This document shows, piece after piece, positions 26,092-36,807 of a stretch of DNA of 64,000 bases. The number at the start of each line of letters is the position of its first letter. Within the stretch, counting starts at the first letter, position 1. Position numbers and translations under genes: made by a program. Source of the stretch: Vibrio caribbeanicus ATCC BAA-2122 (GTDB lineage: Bacteria > Pseudomonadota > Gammaproteobacteria > Enterobacterales > Vibrionaceae); assembly GCF_000165125.1 (NCBI RefSeq), contig NZ_AEIU01000074.1:161732-225731 (forward strand), in the 5' to 3' direction. The notes under the pieces are model-generated. The model saw only the letters and a list, made by a program, of their open reading frames with translations. It did no database searches and was not told where the DNA came from.

Positions 26092-27330
26092 CTAAGGTAG
26101 ATTCTCCTCTGATTTAAAGTGTACTTCTGCGATCTTGTTGAAGATATCTACCCACTGTTCATCAAATTGTGTGCCCTTGTAGTTGTTTATTTCAACCTTA
26201 CATCTCATCAAGGGCCGTTTTAACAAAGTATGATGCGCTCGTTCATGTGTTCTTGCTTCAAACGTATCGGCAATGCTAATGATCTTAGCCCCGTCGCATA
26301 TTTCGCCTTGGTGAAGGTGGCAAGGATAACCAGAGCCATCCATTTGCTCATGATGTTGCCTAATAATAATGGCAGCGTCATGCCAACGAGCCGATTCGTT
26401 AAGAAGTAAATACCCCGAATCTGGGTGATAATGTAGAATTTTCAACTCACATGAGGTCAGAGGCCCTTTCTTATCGAGCATCTCCAAAGGCATAAAAGAC
26501 ATGCCAATATCATGCAACATAACCGCTACTGCCAACTGAGCTTCATTAACTGGCGAGCCCATTTCACGATTCATCTCCAAACAAACAAAAAGTTGTCTTA
26601 ATGCACGCCCATGCCAGTAACGGCTTCTATCCTCAAGCGGCTTAACCAAACTTGCGAAATAACGTATATCCTCATCTATTTCTATATCATATTTTTCCAT
26701 CATTTCAATCAATTGTGACTGATATTCCTCTATCGTCGGTTGATTTAATGGTTGGGTCGATGGTGGGGTTGATGCGACAGTCTCATCAGACGGTTCATCC
26801 CCTACATTTTCTTGCGAAACCATAACTTGTTCTCCCGTTGCATCACGAAGGCATGCAGAAGGATCCAGCAGTCGCAAAACATCATTGAATAATTCCAGTC
26901 TCTTTTCCGGCGATGCATCAACGATTAAATTGATATCACCACATATTTTATCTACCGTTTCTTCTGAAAGAGGACTTTCACTCTGGTTGAGCTTAGCCTC
27001 AACCATCTGTTTTGTTTTGTCTAAAGATAAGAGAATGACATCACACAGTATACTGTCGTACTGTAGATGACCATTTCGTATGTAATCCAAGAGATCCTCA
27101 AGGCTCTGCATTAATGGGGTTATTGACGATAAACCCACGTAGATCAAATTACCTTTTGTCGTGTGAACAACTCTAAATAGACCGTTCAAAAGATCGACGT
27201 CCTCTGGACGGTGTTCTAAATCTATTAATATTACTTCACAGCTTTCATTAGCTTCACGAAAGTCCTGAAAAAAATCTTCAAGCGATTCATATTGAATGTC
27301 GTCTTCAATTACTTCCTTGGAGGCAGCCAT
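26092..27330 (-). CDS. Hpt / HD-GYP two-domain signalling protein
   Basis: 412 residues. Residues ~15-110 are an Hpt-like helical domain with the phospho-His motif VVHTTKGNLIYVGL. An acidic linker with a Pro/Thr-rich stretch follows (DEPSDETVASTPPSTQPLNQ). The HD-GYP domain covers ~240-405: VMLHDIGMSFMPLEML, KGPLT...LHYHPDSGYLLL, IRQHHEQMDGSGYP, IISIADTFEARTHER. The metal-binding HD, H, HH and D are all present, so c-di-GMP hydrolysis is plausible. The Hpt at the N-terminus instead of a receiver domain is unusual and suggests input from a phosphorelay. Cytoplasmic. Confidence 0.85.
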   Translation of the reverse strand: MAASKEVIEDDIQYESLEDFFQDFREANESCEVILIDLEHRPEDVDLLNGLFRVVHTTKGNLIYVGLSSITPLMQSLEDLLDYIRNGHLQYDSILCDVILLSLDKTKQMVEAKLNQSESPLSEETVDKICGDINLIVDASPEKRLELFNDVLRLLDPSACLRDATGEQVMVSQENVGDEPSDETVASTPPSTQPLNQPTIEEYQSQLIEMMEKYDIEIDEDIRYFASLVKPLEDRSRYWHGRALRQLFVCLEMNREMGSPVNEAQLAVAVMLHDIGMSFMPLEMLDKKGPLTSCELKILHYHPDSGYLLLNESARWHDAAIIIRQHHEQMDGSGYPCHLHQGEICDGAKIISIADTFEARTHERAHHTLLKRPLMRCKVEINNYKGTQFDEQWVDIFNKIAEVHFKSEENLP

Positions 27331-27485
27331 GTTTAATCCCCGTATTACACAGTTCTTTTAAAGTATAGAACAGTTATACGTTTTCAACGGCATATAGAAA
27401 ATTTGCTTTGTCATTTATTGATAAAACCACGGTAACGGCACTTTAATATCATCGGCGCTCTTTCTATATTCAGATATGTTCAAAA

Positions 27486-27511
27486 ATAAAAAAGCCCTGA
27501 ATAAACAGGGC
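27486..27511 (-). terminator. Terminator of chitinase gene
   Basis: On minus GCCCTG-TTTATT-CAGGGC is followed by TTTTTTATT. It lies 18 bases after the chitinase stop. Confidence 0.85.
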
Positions 27512-27529
27512 ATTATATTCTTGTAATGG

Positions 27530-30346
27530 TTAAGGACAGGGGACTTCATCCCAGAACCAGTTTGATCCAGTTGGTGTATCCCAAGGACCCGGGCTGTTTT
27601 TGGCGACAAAACAAAGTTGATTATATTTGTATATGTTGCCGTTCACCGCTCGTGTTTCTCCAGGACGCCAGTCAGTTACGCTGCCGTTTCCCCCATCACC
27701 ATCTCCAGGAGAAAGATCCGCAAGTGGTAATTCAGGATATTCAAAACTAAAAACATATTCATTCCCATTGAGCACCATCAGATAATTAGCGGGACCTGAA
27801 ACTGGAAGATAATAAACCATATCTAACTCATAGCTATCCCCGGGAGCCAGTGTTTTCCATCTCGGTAGAGTAAGAGATAACCGATGCATTTCACCTTCTA
27901 GACCACCAATATTATTGGGGCGACTGTGTCCAGACGAAATGACTTTTAATCCCGCACCAGACTGATCCTTAGTGTTATCAGGAGTAGAAACTGGCATGTC
28001 AAATTGGAACTCCGTGCCTCCGGGAATTGCTTGCCCTATATTGTTTGTAAATATCAGCTTCGGATTTATCGGGTAGTTTTGATCGCCTTGTTTAAATCCC
28101 TCTACTTTGACTGCTATATCAACAGCAGTTGAAGTTGGACCTGACAAACTGATAGCATTTTGATAAGGAGGTGCCTGCTTGAAGCGCTCATAAATGGTCT
28201 GTGTCATAGTGTTCCCCATATGAAACTCACCATTCCCAGTCGCGCATGCACGCTCAGTTTTATCAATCGAAACCCTTACTCCTGACTCATTGAGTGTATA
28301 GCAATTGTAGTCGCCCGCGAGCTCCCAAAACATGATACCGCCGATGCCTTTCTCAGAGACGTACTCAGCTTTCTCGTAAATTGACTCTTTGTCCTCGATA
28401 GATAGGAATACTTTTTTCTCCTCATTCCACAGCCAAGGAGCGACCGCGATATTGTCATAATATCTCTTGTAATCACCGACGAGTCTATCGCTGGGCTCAT
28501 TGACTGGATCTAGTGAATACGAAGAAGAGTAGCTTCCCCAGATAGCGCGTTCTAAGTTCTTTACATGCCAAATTGGACTAGAACCCGCTCCCATTTCATT
28601 CCCCTTCGGATCCGTATCATGCCAAATATTATCGATCCCAATTGCACCGTTCCCGCAGTTATTTTTGTCTCCTTCTCCGGTTCCATCAGGGCAATTATTT
28701 TGGTCTGGTAGAGCTGCTCTACCCCATAACCCTTTTTCGCCTCCGTTAACGCCTTGCCAGCCACGAGTATAATATGGGACACCAATATTAATTCGGCCCC
28801 CTTGCATTGAGCCGCGGAAATAGTGGTACGCCCAATCTGTATTGAGATACCCAATACCACCGTACGCTGCTGTATCGTAAACATCCCATTGGGCCAACTC
28901 AGAATCTTTTCCTGTATCATAGAGAGCAGCATTGTGCCCAACATGATCATTCCAAGCTCCATGAAGGTCATAGCTCATGATATTTACGTAGTCTAAATAC
29001 TGAGTAACATTAAATGACTCCATTCCTCTTAACAGATAGCCAGAAGAGGGAGCGGCGATGGTCAGAAGGTAGTGTGTGTTATCTTCCATTGATGCTTTGT
29101 CTAACTTTTGACGCAAAACTTTCATTAATTCTTGATAGGATGCCCATAAATACTTTCTTCTTGGCTCCATAAAGCTCTTATCAAAAGGATTTCCTGCACC
29201 TGCCATTGATGTTGGATACTCGTAATCAACATCCAGACCGTCAAACTTGTACTGACGCATAGTCGCCACCGCTGAGTCAGCGAAGCGCTCAATCCCCGTA
29301 TAATTGATCGAACCATCTGAATTGGTGGTCATTGTGTAAAACCCACCATCAGATACTCTATTGCCGTTTTCATCAAAATGGCCGCCCGTTTCGGCCCAAC
29401 CACCTATTGAGATAAGTGTTTTGACTCCATATCTCTGCTTGTATGTTGCAAGCGCTCCAAAATGACCTTTGAAACCCAAGCTTGGTTCGATCTCTACATT
29501 ATCCCACTCTTTTCCGACCGTAACGTTACTTGGATCCGTAATATCACCTAAATTAAGTTTGCCATCCGAACCTATACCAAGAAATGCATAGTTAATATGG
29601 GTAAGTTGTTCCCATGGTATATCTTTGACTAAGTATGATGACTGTGGGTCATCGCCCGAGCGCCAACTAGTAAAGTAGCCTATGATACGGCGTGGATGAT
29701 CTGACCCCATTATCTCTCTGCCGTCCTGATCATAAACTGTACAATATGGAACTTGAGTTCCTGGGGTCTGGTATAAACCATCGGGACGGCAATTCGCGGT
29801 TTTATTTGCCTGTTCGACAATTAACGTCTTAGATTCTGAGCGGCTGGACTTGTCTTGGTCATCAAAAGCAACTGCATGAATTTTTTTACTCCCGATCTCT
29901 CCGGGACGATACTCTATCTGAAAAGCACCGCTGTCTTTAACACCTTGACTCAAACCATCAACAAAAAACTCAACTTTATTTACCGTTCCATCAGTATCAG
30001 TGGTTTCTGCAGAAACTATGACAGAGTCTCCGAGGCTGATTGAGTTTGCCGAAAGTTGAAGAGTTACGGTTGGAGGTTGATTACCCAAGGCGTCACATTC
30101 ACCCAGTTTTTTCCATTGCCCCCATTCACCCGAGTTTTCAACTGGGCTATTGCCTTGAGTCCAGTATTTCGCCTGATAACCCACACTACTTTGTTGTACT
30201 TTAGTACCAGCCGAATAGGCAGGTGCCCTTTCCCATTCTGGTATTTCGCTACAATCAAGTGCAGCAGCAGTGCTATGAAATGAGCTAAGAGCCAAGATAC
30301 TGAAAAGGAATGAGTTAATTAATCGATTGGAGTTTAGATATCGCAT
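27530..30346 (-). CDS. Secreted multidomain chitinase, GH18
   Basis: 938 residues. Signal peptide (1-29); N-terminal chitin-binding domain (~31-85, [20 protein letters not shown]...KYWTQGNSP); Ig/Big-like domain (~91-177); GH18 catalytic domain from [10 protein letters not shown] (219) with SIGGW at 313-317 and the catalytic [10 protein letters not shown] at 369-378 (acid Glu376). A ChiC-type β domain follows (~735-870, [11 protein letters not shown] ... [21 protein letters not shown]), and a second short chitin-binding domain at the end ([20 protein letters not shown]...[10 protein letters not shown]). It hydrolyses chitin outside the cell, a typical Vibrio trait. Not matched to a specific named chitinase. 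Confidence 0.93.
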   Translation of the reverse strand: MRYLNSNRLINSFLFSILALSSFHSTAAALDCSEIPEWERAPAYSAGTKVQQSSVGYQAKYWTQGNSPVENSGEWGQWKKLGECDALGNQPPTVTLQLSANSISLGDSVIVSAETTDTDGTVNKVEFFVDGLSQGVKDSGAFQIEYRPGEIGSKKIHAVAFDDQDKSSRSESKTLIVEQANKTANCRPDGLYQTPGTQVPYCTVYDQDGREIMGSDHPRRIIGYFTSWRSGDDPQSSYLVKDIPWEQLTHINYAFLGIGSDGKLNLGDITDPSNVTVGKEWDNVEIEPSLGFKGHFGALATYKQRYGVKTLISIGGWAETGGHFDENGNRVSDGGFYTMTTNSDGSINYTGIERFADSAVATMRQYKFDGLDVDYEYPTSMAGAGNPFDKSFMEPRRKYLWASYQELMKVLRQKLDKASMEDNTHYLLTIAAPSSGYLLRGMESFNVTQYLDYVNIMSYDLHGAWNDHVGHNAALYDTGKDSELAQWDVYDTAAYGGIGYLNTDWAYHYFRGSMQGGRINIGVPYYTRGWQGVNGGEKGLWGRAALPDQNNCPDGTGEGDKNNCGNGAIGIDNIWHDTDPKGNEMGAGSSPIWHVKNLERAIWGSYSSSYSLDPVNEPSDRLVGDYKRYYDNIAVAPWLWNEEKKVFLSIEDKESIYEKAEYVSEKGIGGIMFWELAGDYNCYTLNESGVRVSIDKTERACATGNGEFHMGNTMTQTIYERFKQAPPYQNAISLSGPTSTAVDIAVKVEGFKQGDQNYPINPKLIFTNNIGQAIPGGTEFQFDMPVSTPDNTKDQSGAGLKVISSGHSRPNNIGGLEGEMHRLSLTLPRWKTLAPGDSYELDMVYYLPVSGPANYLMVLNGNEYVFSFEYPELPLADLSPGDGDGGNGSVTDWRPGETRAVNGNIYKYNQLCFVAKNSPGPWDTPTGSNWFWDEVPCP

Positions 30347-30883
30347 ATTATTTTACCCTGACGTTTTAGTGCCTACTCACTCATAGAGCAAGGAGAACTT
30401 AAAATACTTCGTAAAATAACATTAGGTAAACATCGAGAATTAACCCAAAATTAATCATTACATCCAAACTTTGCTCGCATATATCACGGTAAAACATCAA
30501 AATAAACGTGAGTTAATTCGCACGAGTAAAAAACAGATTTCAGTTGCATAAGTCACCATATCATATGATGCTCATGATACTTTATAAGTCTCTTTGAATC
30601 GTATGGATACAATTTGAGAGGAAAGAAATTATGCACGTTTTAGATAGTTTGAGAACTAGTAGGTACTATACTCGAATGACTTGAAAGTGAGAGATTCAGA
30701 GCCTCGTCGCTGCCTTGAGTTCTGGGAACACAACACTGCGAAGTAGTCGGCTCTTCCAAGTTGTTTGATGACAAAATAACAGCTCCGAGGCTAGTCCAAG
30801 GGGGGAATTTGCTTTGTTTTGCTTGTAAAACAAGTCATTCCCACTGAACATAGCGCCTTAAGGTTACTTGAGTGTACGCCACC
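30347..30883. other. 537-bp gap between chitinase and torS
   Basis: The left ~300 bases are AT-rich and carry the chitinase promoter region. The right part is the repeat element 30667-30876. No ORF. Confidence 0.5.
30667..30876. repeat. Divergent complete copy of TATACCCAAGT element
   Basis: Left end TATACTCGAATGACTTGAAA and right end (inverted) TACACTCAAGTAACCTTAAG match the termini of the 51692-51957 copy with several changes. The inner part shares AGATTCAGAG and AACACTGCGA-like blocks. About 210 bp, lying directly after the torS stop codon. Confidence 0.6.
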
Positions 30884-33784
30884 CTAGTTCAATAAGTTTT
30901 CAAGCGCATCTTTTGAAGTTTCTATGCAGCTCAGTAGCTCCTTCTGCTTGTTGTTGTATGTCTCTAGAGGTTTTTCGGCAATTTCTATTTCCAGACACAA
31001 GGAATGAAGTGCTTTTAAGCCTAAACTACCTGCAGCTCCCTTGAGCTTATGTGCAAGCTGCGTCATGTGTAAATTATCTTTATTAGACTTCGCTTCGGAG
31101 AAATCTTGTATTGCAACCGAAGATACCTCGGTAAATAGCTCTCCGATTTCACGCATTTTGTCTTTTCCTAAGATCTTCATATCGTTTAGTACAATACTCG
31201 AATCTATTATTGTATCCTCAGAATCGGTGTCTAGTTGCTCTTCCAACATTTGAGTTTCATCCTTACCAGTAAGGCCTTCTAATTTATTTTGAATCAATTG
31301 GTACAACTCATTCTTATTAAGTGGCTTAGCCAAAAAGCCATCGAAGCCAGCTGATAAATAATTAGCCACCTCTTCATCAAATACATGAGCAGATACAGCA
31401 ACTACTGGAGGTAGTCCAGTAGCTAAAGTATTACGATTCATCTCTTTAAACTCACCTAGTAAATCAATACCATTTATATCAGGCAGATTAATATCCATCA
31501 AAATCAGGTCAAAAGAATCGTCTAAAAAACACTGCCTTGCTTTCTTACCATCAATTGCGGTTGTGACTATGTGTCCCATACTTTCTAAAAATCCTTCTGC
31601 TACCATACAATTCACAGGATTATCTTCTACTAGGAGAATTGAAGCACTGATCCTGCTCGCAGTTTGCATGAGCTTCTCGACAACCTCTTCACCATGCTCC
31701 ATTGGAATGGTAAAACCAAAACGACTCCCCACTCCCAATGTCGAATCAAAAAACATTTCTCCACCCATTGCCTCCACTATTCTCTTACTTATTGCGAGGC
31801 CTAATCCCGTTCCGCCTTTACTGCTAATACCATTGGAGGCTTGAGTAAATGGTTCAAATAAGGTGCTCTGCTCAACCTCATCGATACCACAGCCAGTATC
31901 TGTCACTTCGAATAAAATATACCCCTCATAGTCAGGGTTTAATGCGACATATAAATCTACATGGCCTGCATCGGTAAACTTGACAGCATTTCCAACCAAG
32001 TTATTTAACACTTGTGCCAATCGAGTAGCATCTCCATGCCAATATTGTTCAACATCGCTTTCGATAAAATAATCGAGCTTTAAGTTTTTTTCTTGAGCAC
32101 GAGCACCCACCAACTCACAAGTGTCTTTAATCATTGAATGAATATCAAAGTTGATTGGGCGAATATCGATAAACCCGGCTTCTATCTTCGAATAGTCAAG
32201 AACGTCATTTAGGATAGCGAGTAAGGTGGTACCGCTACGATTGATGACGTCGACATAGTGTCGTTGTTTACTGTCCAGTCCATCATCTTTTAGCAACTGA
32301 GCTGTACCAAGTACACCGTTCATGGGCGTACGAATTTCATGACTCATGGTTGCTAAAAACGCAGATTTTGCTCGGTTAGCCTGCTCTGCCTCTTTACGAG
32401 CCCGAGCATGATTTTCAACCTCTTCATTAAGGCGGATGTTTGTCTCTTGCAGTTGATGAGTTCTTTCAGTAATGAGCTCTTCTAGACGGGTCTGATGATC
32501 TTCCAGATCACGTTTTGCCCGAGCTTCACTGTCCGCAACAACGCGCAGAGCCTTAGCCGTATCACGCGCGGTAATAATGGCCTCTCCCATTCGGGCAAGC
32601 TCATCATTTCCCTCAACACCAACTCGAACATCAAGTTTACCTTTAGCAATTGATAATAATGCAACAGAGTATTCTCCAAGGCGTTTTACTACCGACAAGT
32701 ACACTACTTTCCAAACAATCAATACAACGGTTATCATGGTAATTATGGTGATAATGGTAAGTGTAAGGAGCGCATAATCTAAGGTAGATTTGAGATCTTC
32801 TACAGCGAGTTTGGTTGTCAAATTTGCGTTATCAACCAATTTATTCACAGTACTGTTGAGACGTGAGAATTGATTAAGCACATCTTGCATCAATTGCATC
32901 GCAACCTGCTCGTTCTCATACTTTTGGCGCAAAACATCAAATACAACTTGGCGCTTTTCAAGCCGAGTAATCAGATCAAACATTTTTAGAGAGCGATTAG
33001 GGTCCTCTACTGCTTGAGAACGACGTTTAATAATAACTAGATTATTCATGAAGTCCTCTCTGATAATCAGGATCCTTTCCAAATCTGAAATTGTGCGAAT
33101 TTCTTCGATATGGTTCAGCAGCTGAAAAGCAAGCAGGTGCAATTCATGGAGCCTCTCAGAGAGGTCAAGGTCAACTTCGACGAGGGTATCAAGTGCATCG
33201 TAGGCTTTTTGAATATCGTTTTGCTTAAGTAAATCGTAGATACTGGTAATATTTGCAACAGCAATCGTAGAGGTATTCGACACCTGAGTTCGGGTAAGTT
33301 GCTCTAATTCTTGGGCTAGTTCACGCAACTCATCAGCTCTCACGGAAATATCATCGCTTAATACCAGACGCTTCTCAACAACGATAACTAGCTTGATTAA
33401 TATATTGTTAATACCTTGAATGTCAGATTCCAAACGCTCTAGTAAAGCACTCTCAAAAGAGTCTGACCCCAGTTTTTTGATATGAATAAGAAGAGCGTTC
33501 AACTGTGAGAAAAGTTGTTTTCCTGCCTTGTGTCTTTCAGCCTCATTTTTGGCATTTGAGAGGATTTGTACTGAAGAGATAATTCGCGAACTATAGGCTG
33601 AAACTTGTCTAGCTTCAATCATTGAGGGTATCGCCGACTTAACGACATTTCGTTCTGTTCTTGACACAGAAGTGAAACCGAAAACCCCGATTAATGCAGA
33701 TATAAGAACTAGGGTTGCCATTGCTAAAAATGCAAACAATAACTTACGGCCAATACTGGCTTTATCTAGCAACATTGAATACAC
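30884..33784 (-). CDS. torS: Hybrid sensor kinase TorS
   Basis: 966 residues. Membrane helix at ~13-35, a long helical periplasmic domain (~40-330), a second helix (~335-360, [18 protein letters not shown]), HAMP (~362-415), coiled coil, HisKA with [18 protein letters not shown], HATPase ([24 protein letters not shown]), receiver with Asp in [16 protein letters not shown], and C-terminal Hpt with [11 protein letters not shown]. This is the TorS layout (tripartite phosphorelay sensing trimethylamine N-oxide with TorT). It is divergent from torT with a 39-95 bp gap. No torR or torCAD in the window. Confidence 0.88.
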   Translation of the reverse strand: MYSMLLDKASIGRKLLFAFLAMATLVLISALIGVFGFTSVSRTERNVVKSAIPSMIEARQVSAYSSRIISSVQILSNAKNEAERHKAGKQLFSQLNALLIHIKKLGSDSFESALLERLESDIQGINNILIKLVIVVEKRLVLSDDISVRADELRELAQELEQLTRTQVSNTSTIAVANITSIYDLLKQNDIQKAYDALDTLVEVDLDLSERLHELHLLAFQLLNHIEEIRTISDLERILIIREDFMNNLVIIKRRSQAVEDPNRSLKMFDLITRLEKRQVVFDVLRQKYENEQVAMQLMQDVLNQFSRLNSTVNKLVDNANLTTKLAVEDLKSTLDYALLTLTIITIITMITVVLIVWKVVYLSVVKRLGEYSVALLSIAKGKLDVRVGVEGNDELARMGEAIITARDTAKALRVVADSEARAKRDLEDHQTRLEELITERTHQLQETNIRLNEEVENHARARKEAEQANRAKSAFLATMSHEIRTPMNGVLGTAQLLKDDGLDSKQRHYVDVINRSGTTLLAILNDVLDYSKIEAGFIDIRPINFDIHSMIKDTCELVGARAQEKNLKLDYFIESDVEQYWHGDATRLAQVLNNLVGNAVKFTDAGHVDLYVALNPDYEGYILFEVTDTGCGIDEVEQSTLFEPFTQASNGISSKGGTGLGLAISKRIVEAMGGEMFFDSTLGVGSRFGFTIPMEHGEEVVEKLMQTASRISASILLVEDNPVNCMVAEGFLESMGHIVTTAIDGKKARQCFLDDSFDLILMDINLPDINGIDLLGEFKEMNRNTLATGLPPVVAVSAHVFDEEVANYLSAGFDGFLAKPLNKNELYQLIQNKLEGLTGKDETQMLEEQLDTDSEDTIIDSSIVLNDMKILGKDKMREIGELFTEVSSVAIQDFSEAKSNKDNLHMTQLAHKLKGAAGSLGLKALHSLCLEIEIAEKPLETYNNKQKELLSCIETSKDALENLLN

Positions 33785-33879
33785 CTACTTCTTAAGTTTC
33801 TTAGAATGGGATATATTCTGCAATGATTGCAACGTTATTACCAATGAATTACGACATGTATCTGATCAAGTTAGCTAAA

Positions 33880-34863
33880 ATGAATATTTCATACCTATTT
33901 CTAGTAATTACGTTTTATGTAATCGCAGGTGACTCTTACGCCAAGGAATCCAACAAAATCTGTGCGCTATATCCGCACCTAAAAGACTCCTATTGGCTAT
34001 CAGTTAATTACGGAATGGTAAGTGAAGCAGAAAAACAAGGTGTTACACTGCGAGTATTAGAGGCTGGCGGCTACTTGAACCCCGAAAAACAACGTGAACA
34101 AATGAAAGACTGTGTTGAATGGGGCGCTGACGCCATTATTTTGGGGACGGTTTCACCAACGTTGTTCTATGATTCTCTCGCGGCAGACAGTAATTCCATT
34201 CCTATTTTTGCTACCGTCAATCGGCTATTAGTGGATGAAGACAATAAAAACGTTTTAAAAGGTTCAGTGGGCGTTGACTGGTATTGGATGGGTTACCATG
34301 CAGGAAATTACCTCAAACTTAAACATCCGAAGGGCTCAGGAAAAGTAGAAGTTGCTCTCATACCAGGCCCTAAAAACAGTGGCGGAACGCAACCTGTCAT
34401 TAATGGTTTTAAAGATGCGATAGAAGGGAGTGATGTTTCTATCAGCGCAACATATTGGGCCGATAACGACAAGGAGTTACAGCGTAACTTAATTCAAAAA
34501 ATAATCGATGATGAAAAAGAGCTCGATTACATAACAGGAAGTGCTGTGGCGATAGAAGCTGCGATAAGTGAATTAAGAGCGGCCCATAAGGAAACAGAAG
34601 TCAAGTTGGTTTCAACTTATCTAAGTCATGGTGTATATAGAGGCCTCCTCAGAAATCGTATCGTATTTTCCCCTACCGACAAAATGGTCGAACAAGGGCG
34701 TATTTCAATGCTCCAAGCGGTTAACTATCTCAACAGTCAACCATTTGATAAGACTTTTTCACCCGATATTGAAACTCTAACACCCAACAATATCAATCAA
34801 CGGGCGGTATCACAGTCATTATCGCCCTCAGAATTTAGGCCAAAGTTTTGTACAAAGAGATAG
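33880..34863 (+). CDS. torT: Periplasmic TMAO-binding protein TorT
   Basis: 327 residues from ATG 33880, chosen because MNISYLFLVITFYVIAGDSYA is a signal peptide. ATGs at 33823 and 33844 are in frame but no start has a clear ribosome site. The mature protein begins NKICALYPHLKDSYWLSVNY, the conserved TorT start, and continues LEAGGYLNPEKQREQMKDCV and ADAIILGTVSP. It belongs to the periplasmic-binding (LacI-like) fold. TorT binds TMAO and the TorS sensor domain. It is not LuxP: the LuxP N-terminal region is absent. Methylglyoxal synthase follows after 14 bases. Confidence 0.88.
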   Translation: MNISYLFLVITFYVIAGDSYAKESNKICALYPHLKDSYWLSVNYGMVSEAEKQGVTLRVLEAGGYLNPEKQREQMKDCVEWGADAIILGTVSPTLFYDSLAADSNSIPIFATVNRLLVDEDNKNVLKGSVGVDWYWMGYHAGNYLKLKHPKGSGKVEVALIPGPKNSGGTQPVINGFKDAIEGSDVSISATYWADNDKELQRNLIQKIIDDEKELDYITGSAVAIEAAISELRAAHKETEVKLVSTYLSHGVYRGLLRNRIVFSPTDKMVEQGRISMLQAVNYLNSQPFDKTFSPDIETLTPNNINQRAVSQSLSPSEFRPKFCTKR

Positions 34864-34877
34864 AGTGAAGCTCCATT

Positions 34878-35333
34878 ATGAAGACAACGACACGAACATT
34901 AGGAATAAGAAAGAATATTGCTCTCGTAGCGCATGATAACTGCAAAAGCCAACTACTTAGTTGGACAACTAGGCATCAAAAACTGTTACAGCGTCACAAC
35001 CTATTTGCAACCGGAACGACCGGTGCGCTGCTTAGCAAAGAATGTTACTTATCAATTGAACGAATGATCAGCGGGCCAATGGGGGGCGACCAACAATTAG
35101 GCGCTAAAATTTCGGAGGGCGGTATTGATATTTTGATCTTCTTTTGGGATCCACTAAATGCAGTACCTCACGACCCAGATGTAAAAGCCCTTCTTCGCAT
35201 TGCAAGTGTGTGGAATATTCCCGTCGCGACAAATAGTTCCACTGCAGACTTTATTATGGATTCTGAGCTTATCAATGCTGAAGTTGATATTGATATACCG
35301 GACTATCAAGCATATCTCGGAGATCGCACCTAA
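34878..35333 (+). CDS. mgsA: Methylglyoxal synthase
   Basis: 151 residues: [20 protein letters not shown] at the phosphate-binding start, [34 protein letters not shown] with the catalytic Asp, [20 protein letters not shown]. It converts dihydroxyacetone phosphate to methylglyoxal and phosphate, relieving sugar-phosphate build-up. Cytoplasmic. It lies 14 bases after torT and overlaps the convergent next gene by 4 bases. Any link to TMAO sensing is unproven. Confidence 0.96.
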   Translation: MKTTTRTLGIRKNIALVAHDNCKSQLLSWTTRHQKLLQRHNLFATGTTGALLSKECYLSIERMISGPMGGDQQLGAKISEGGIDILIFFWDPLNAVPHDPDVKALLRIASVWNIPVATNSSTADFIMDSELINAEVDIDIPDYQAYLGDRT

Positions 35334-35824
35334 GATTCGATAAAGATCGGGGTCTGTACTGTATCTTGAATGTTCAACTTAGTGCAAAGCCCATGAATAA
35401 ATTCATCGGCTCTGCCCTCTGGCACAACTATATCTGAGATAAGGGTAATGTTATCTTGTTGAGTAACAATTGCCGCTGCAATCGTCTCACCCGCCTCGTA
35501 ACCGAGAAATAAACGGCATGGTTCTGAGTAAATAATTTGTGATAAAAACTCTACAATCAGCGCACTTTCTTCAGGATCTGACCATTGCTTAGATTGAAGC
35601 AGAGCAAAAGCTATCGTCAGCCTGTGAAAGTCGACATGGTAAATGTTGGACACATCGAAGTCTTTTGAAACCGCGCCTCCCTCAATTAAACGTCGACAAG
35701 TTCTAGTTACAGCTGAAGATTGATATACCGCACGACCGGCAATACTTTCTTTGGTTGGATAATTGACTTCAACATGGCTGTATAGCCACTGGTTTTTGGT
35801 ATGTACAATATTATCTTGTGACAT
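35330..35824 (-). CDS. Hypothetical protein, GNAT-like fold possible
   Basis: 164 residues, cytoplasmic, acidic. The later half ([20 protein letters not shown]...[20 protein letters not shown]) resembles the β4/β5 part of GNAT acetyltransferases, but the acetyl-CoA loop (R/Q-x-x-G-x-G/A) is not evident. It begins with [20 protein letters not shown]. Not recognised further. Confidence 0.5.
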   Translation of the reverse strand: MSQDNIVHTKNQWLYSHVEVNYPTKESIAGRAVYQSSAVTRTCRRLIEGGAVSKDFDVSNIYHVDFHRLTIAFALLQSKQWSDPEESALIVEFLSQIIYSEPCRLFLGYEAGETIAAAIVTQQDNITLISDIVVPEGRADEFIHGLCTKLNIQDTVQTPIFIES

Positions 35825-35969
35825 CAGGTATCTTTTGATTTGGGTGACAAAGACAAGCTTACTTGAAAAGATAAGCTAGGCTCAACTTTTTTAGTTATTG
35901 ACTCAATAAGTAAAACGAAGTTTGATAAGCTAATTAGACAATTAATAAATCGATAAAAGGCCCTGTCCT

Positions 35970-36440
35970 ATGATGAAGAAAGCAGCTTTACTTGGTGTAT
36001 TACTGACCAGTTTAATGGGTTGTTCCGATAACGAAGTGGGTGACGTAAGTCTAGGATTTTTTACCCTTAAGGATATCAAACTCAACGACATGAGAGACCC
36101 TCTGATCCCCGGTATCACCTGTCATATCGCATCAATTGAAGCAGACTTTAGCCTCGCTGATCCAAGTGATAGCTCTATCTCATGCCGTCAAATAGGAGAG
36201 ATAACCCCTCAAATGATCGCTAAAATAGAGAAATCAAAAGATGGTGAAGTAATATTTAAAAAGTCAAAAAGTATCTTTTTTAAGAGTATGAAAGTACGAA
36301 GAATTTTTGACAGCAAAAACCAAACGATAATGTACTTGTCGTACGCAACCAAAGAAACATCTGGAAGTTTCAAGCACAGCCTTTCTACCGTCCCTCTCTG
36401 GGGAACAAAAGCTTACGGTTCCTATACAGGAGAAGAATAA
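35970..36440 (+). CDS. creA: CreA family protein, lipoprotein
   Basis: 156 residues with a lipobox (SLMGCSD). The rest is the CreA pattern: VSLGFFTLKDIKLNDMRDPL, PGITCHIASIEA, DPSDSSISCRQIGEI, VFKKSKSIFFKSMKVRRIFD, SYATKETSGSFKHSLSTVPL. Two conserved Cys. Conserved periplasmic protein of unknown role. The other cre genes are not adjacent. Confidence 0.9.
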   Translation: MMKKAALLGVLLTSLMGCSDNEVGDVSLGFFTLKDIKLNDMRDPLIPGITCHIASIEADFSLADPSDSSISCRQIGEITPQMIAKIEKSKDGEVIFKKSKSIFFKSMKVRRIFDSKNQTIMYLSYATKETSGSFKHSLSTVPLWGTKAYGSYTGEE

Positions 36441-36448
36441 GGCAACTT

Positions 36449-36704
36449 GCACCAAGTAACCCAAAGATATCAGCTTCAATGAGAATGACTTGCTGCAGAC
36501 ACAACCAAAGTTTGCTCGTCGAGTCATTCAGACCAAAATCGCTAACTAAGTCTACCAGCAAAAGTAACTCGCCCTCTCGGTCAAATCATAGGTCTGACTT
36601 TATCGCCAAACACCTTGATCATAAATCGCTATTCAAGGCATGATTTTTTGTTCTCAACGTTCTGATAACACCCTTAATTTTTGACTTTAGCTTCAATTGG
36701 GTAT
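36449..36704. repeat. Degenerate copy of TATACCCAAGT element
   Basis: The inner blocks GAGAATGACTTGCT, GTCATTCAGACC, AAAATCGCTAAC and AACTCGCCCT line up in order with the complete copy at 51692-51957, and the right end reads AATTGGGTAT. The left end is eroded (CACCAAGTAACCC). It fills most of the space between creA and gsk. Confidence 0.55.
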
Positions 36705-36807
36705 CTCCACCAAATAAAGAATTTGATACTAAATTTGGGCACAAATTTAGAAGCAATCCTTTTCTTTTGTGTTATCATGCCGCAAAATTTCTAATAACTC
36801 CTTAAAA

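Noticed and set aside
30884-34863. LuxQ/LuxP autoinducer-2 pair
   Set aside because: The kinase has a C-terminal Hpt ([11 protein letters not shown]), absent in LuxQ, and the binding protein begins with the TorT-type ICALYPHLKDSYW rather than the LuxP N-terminal region.
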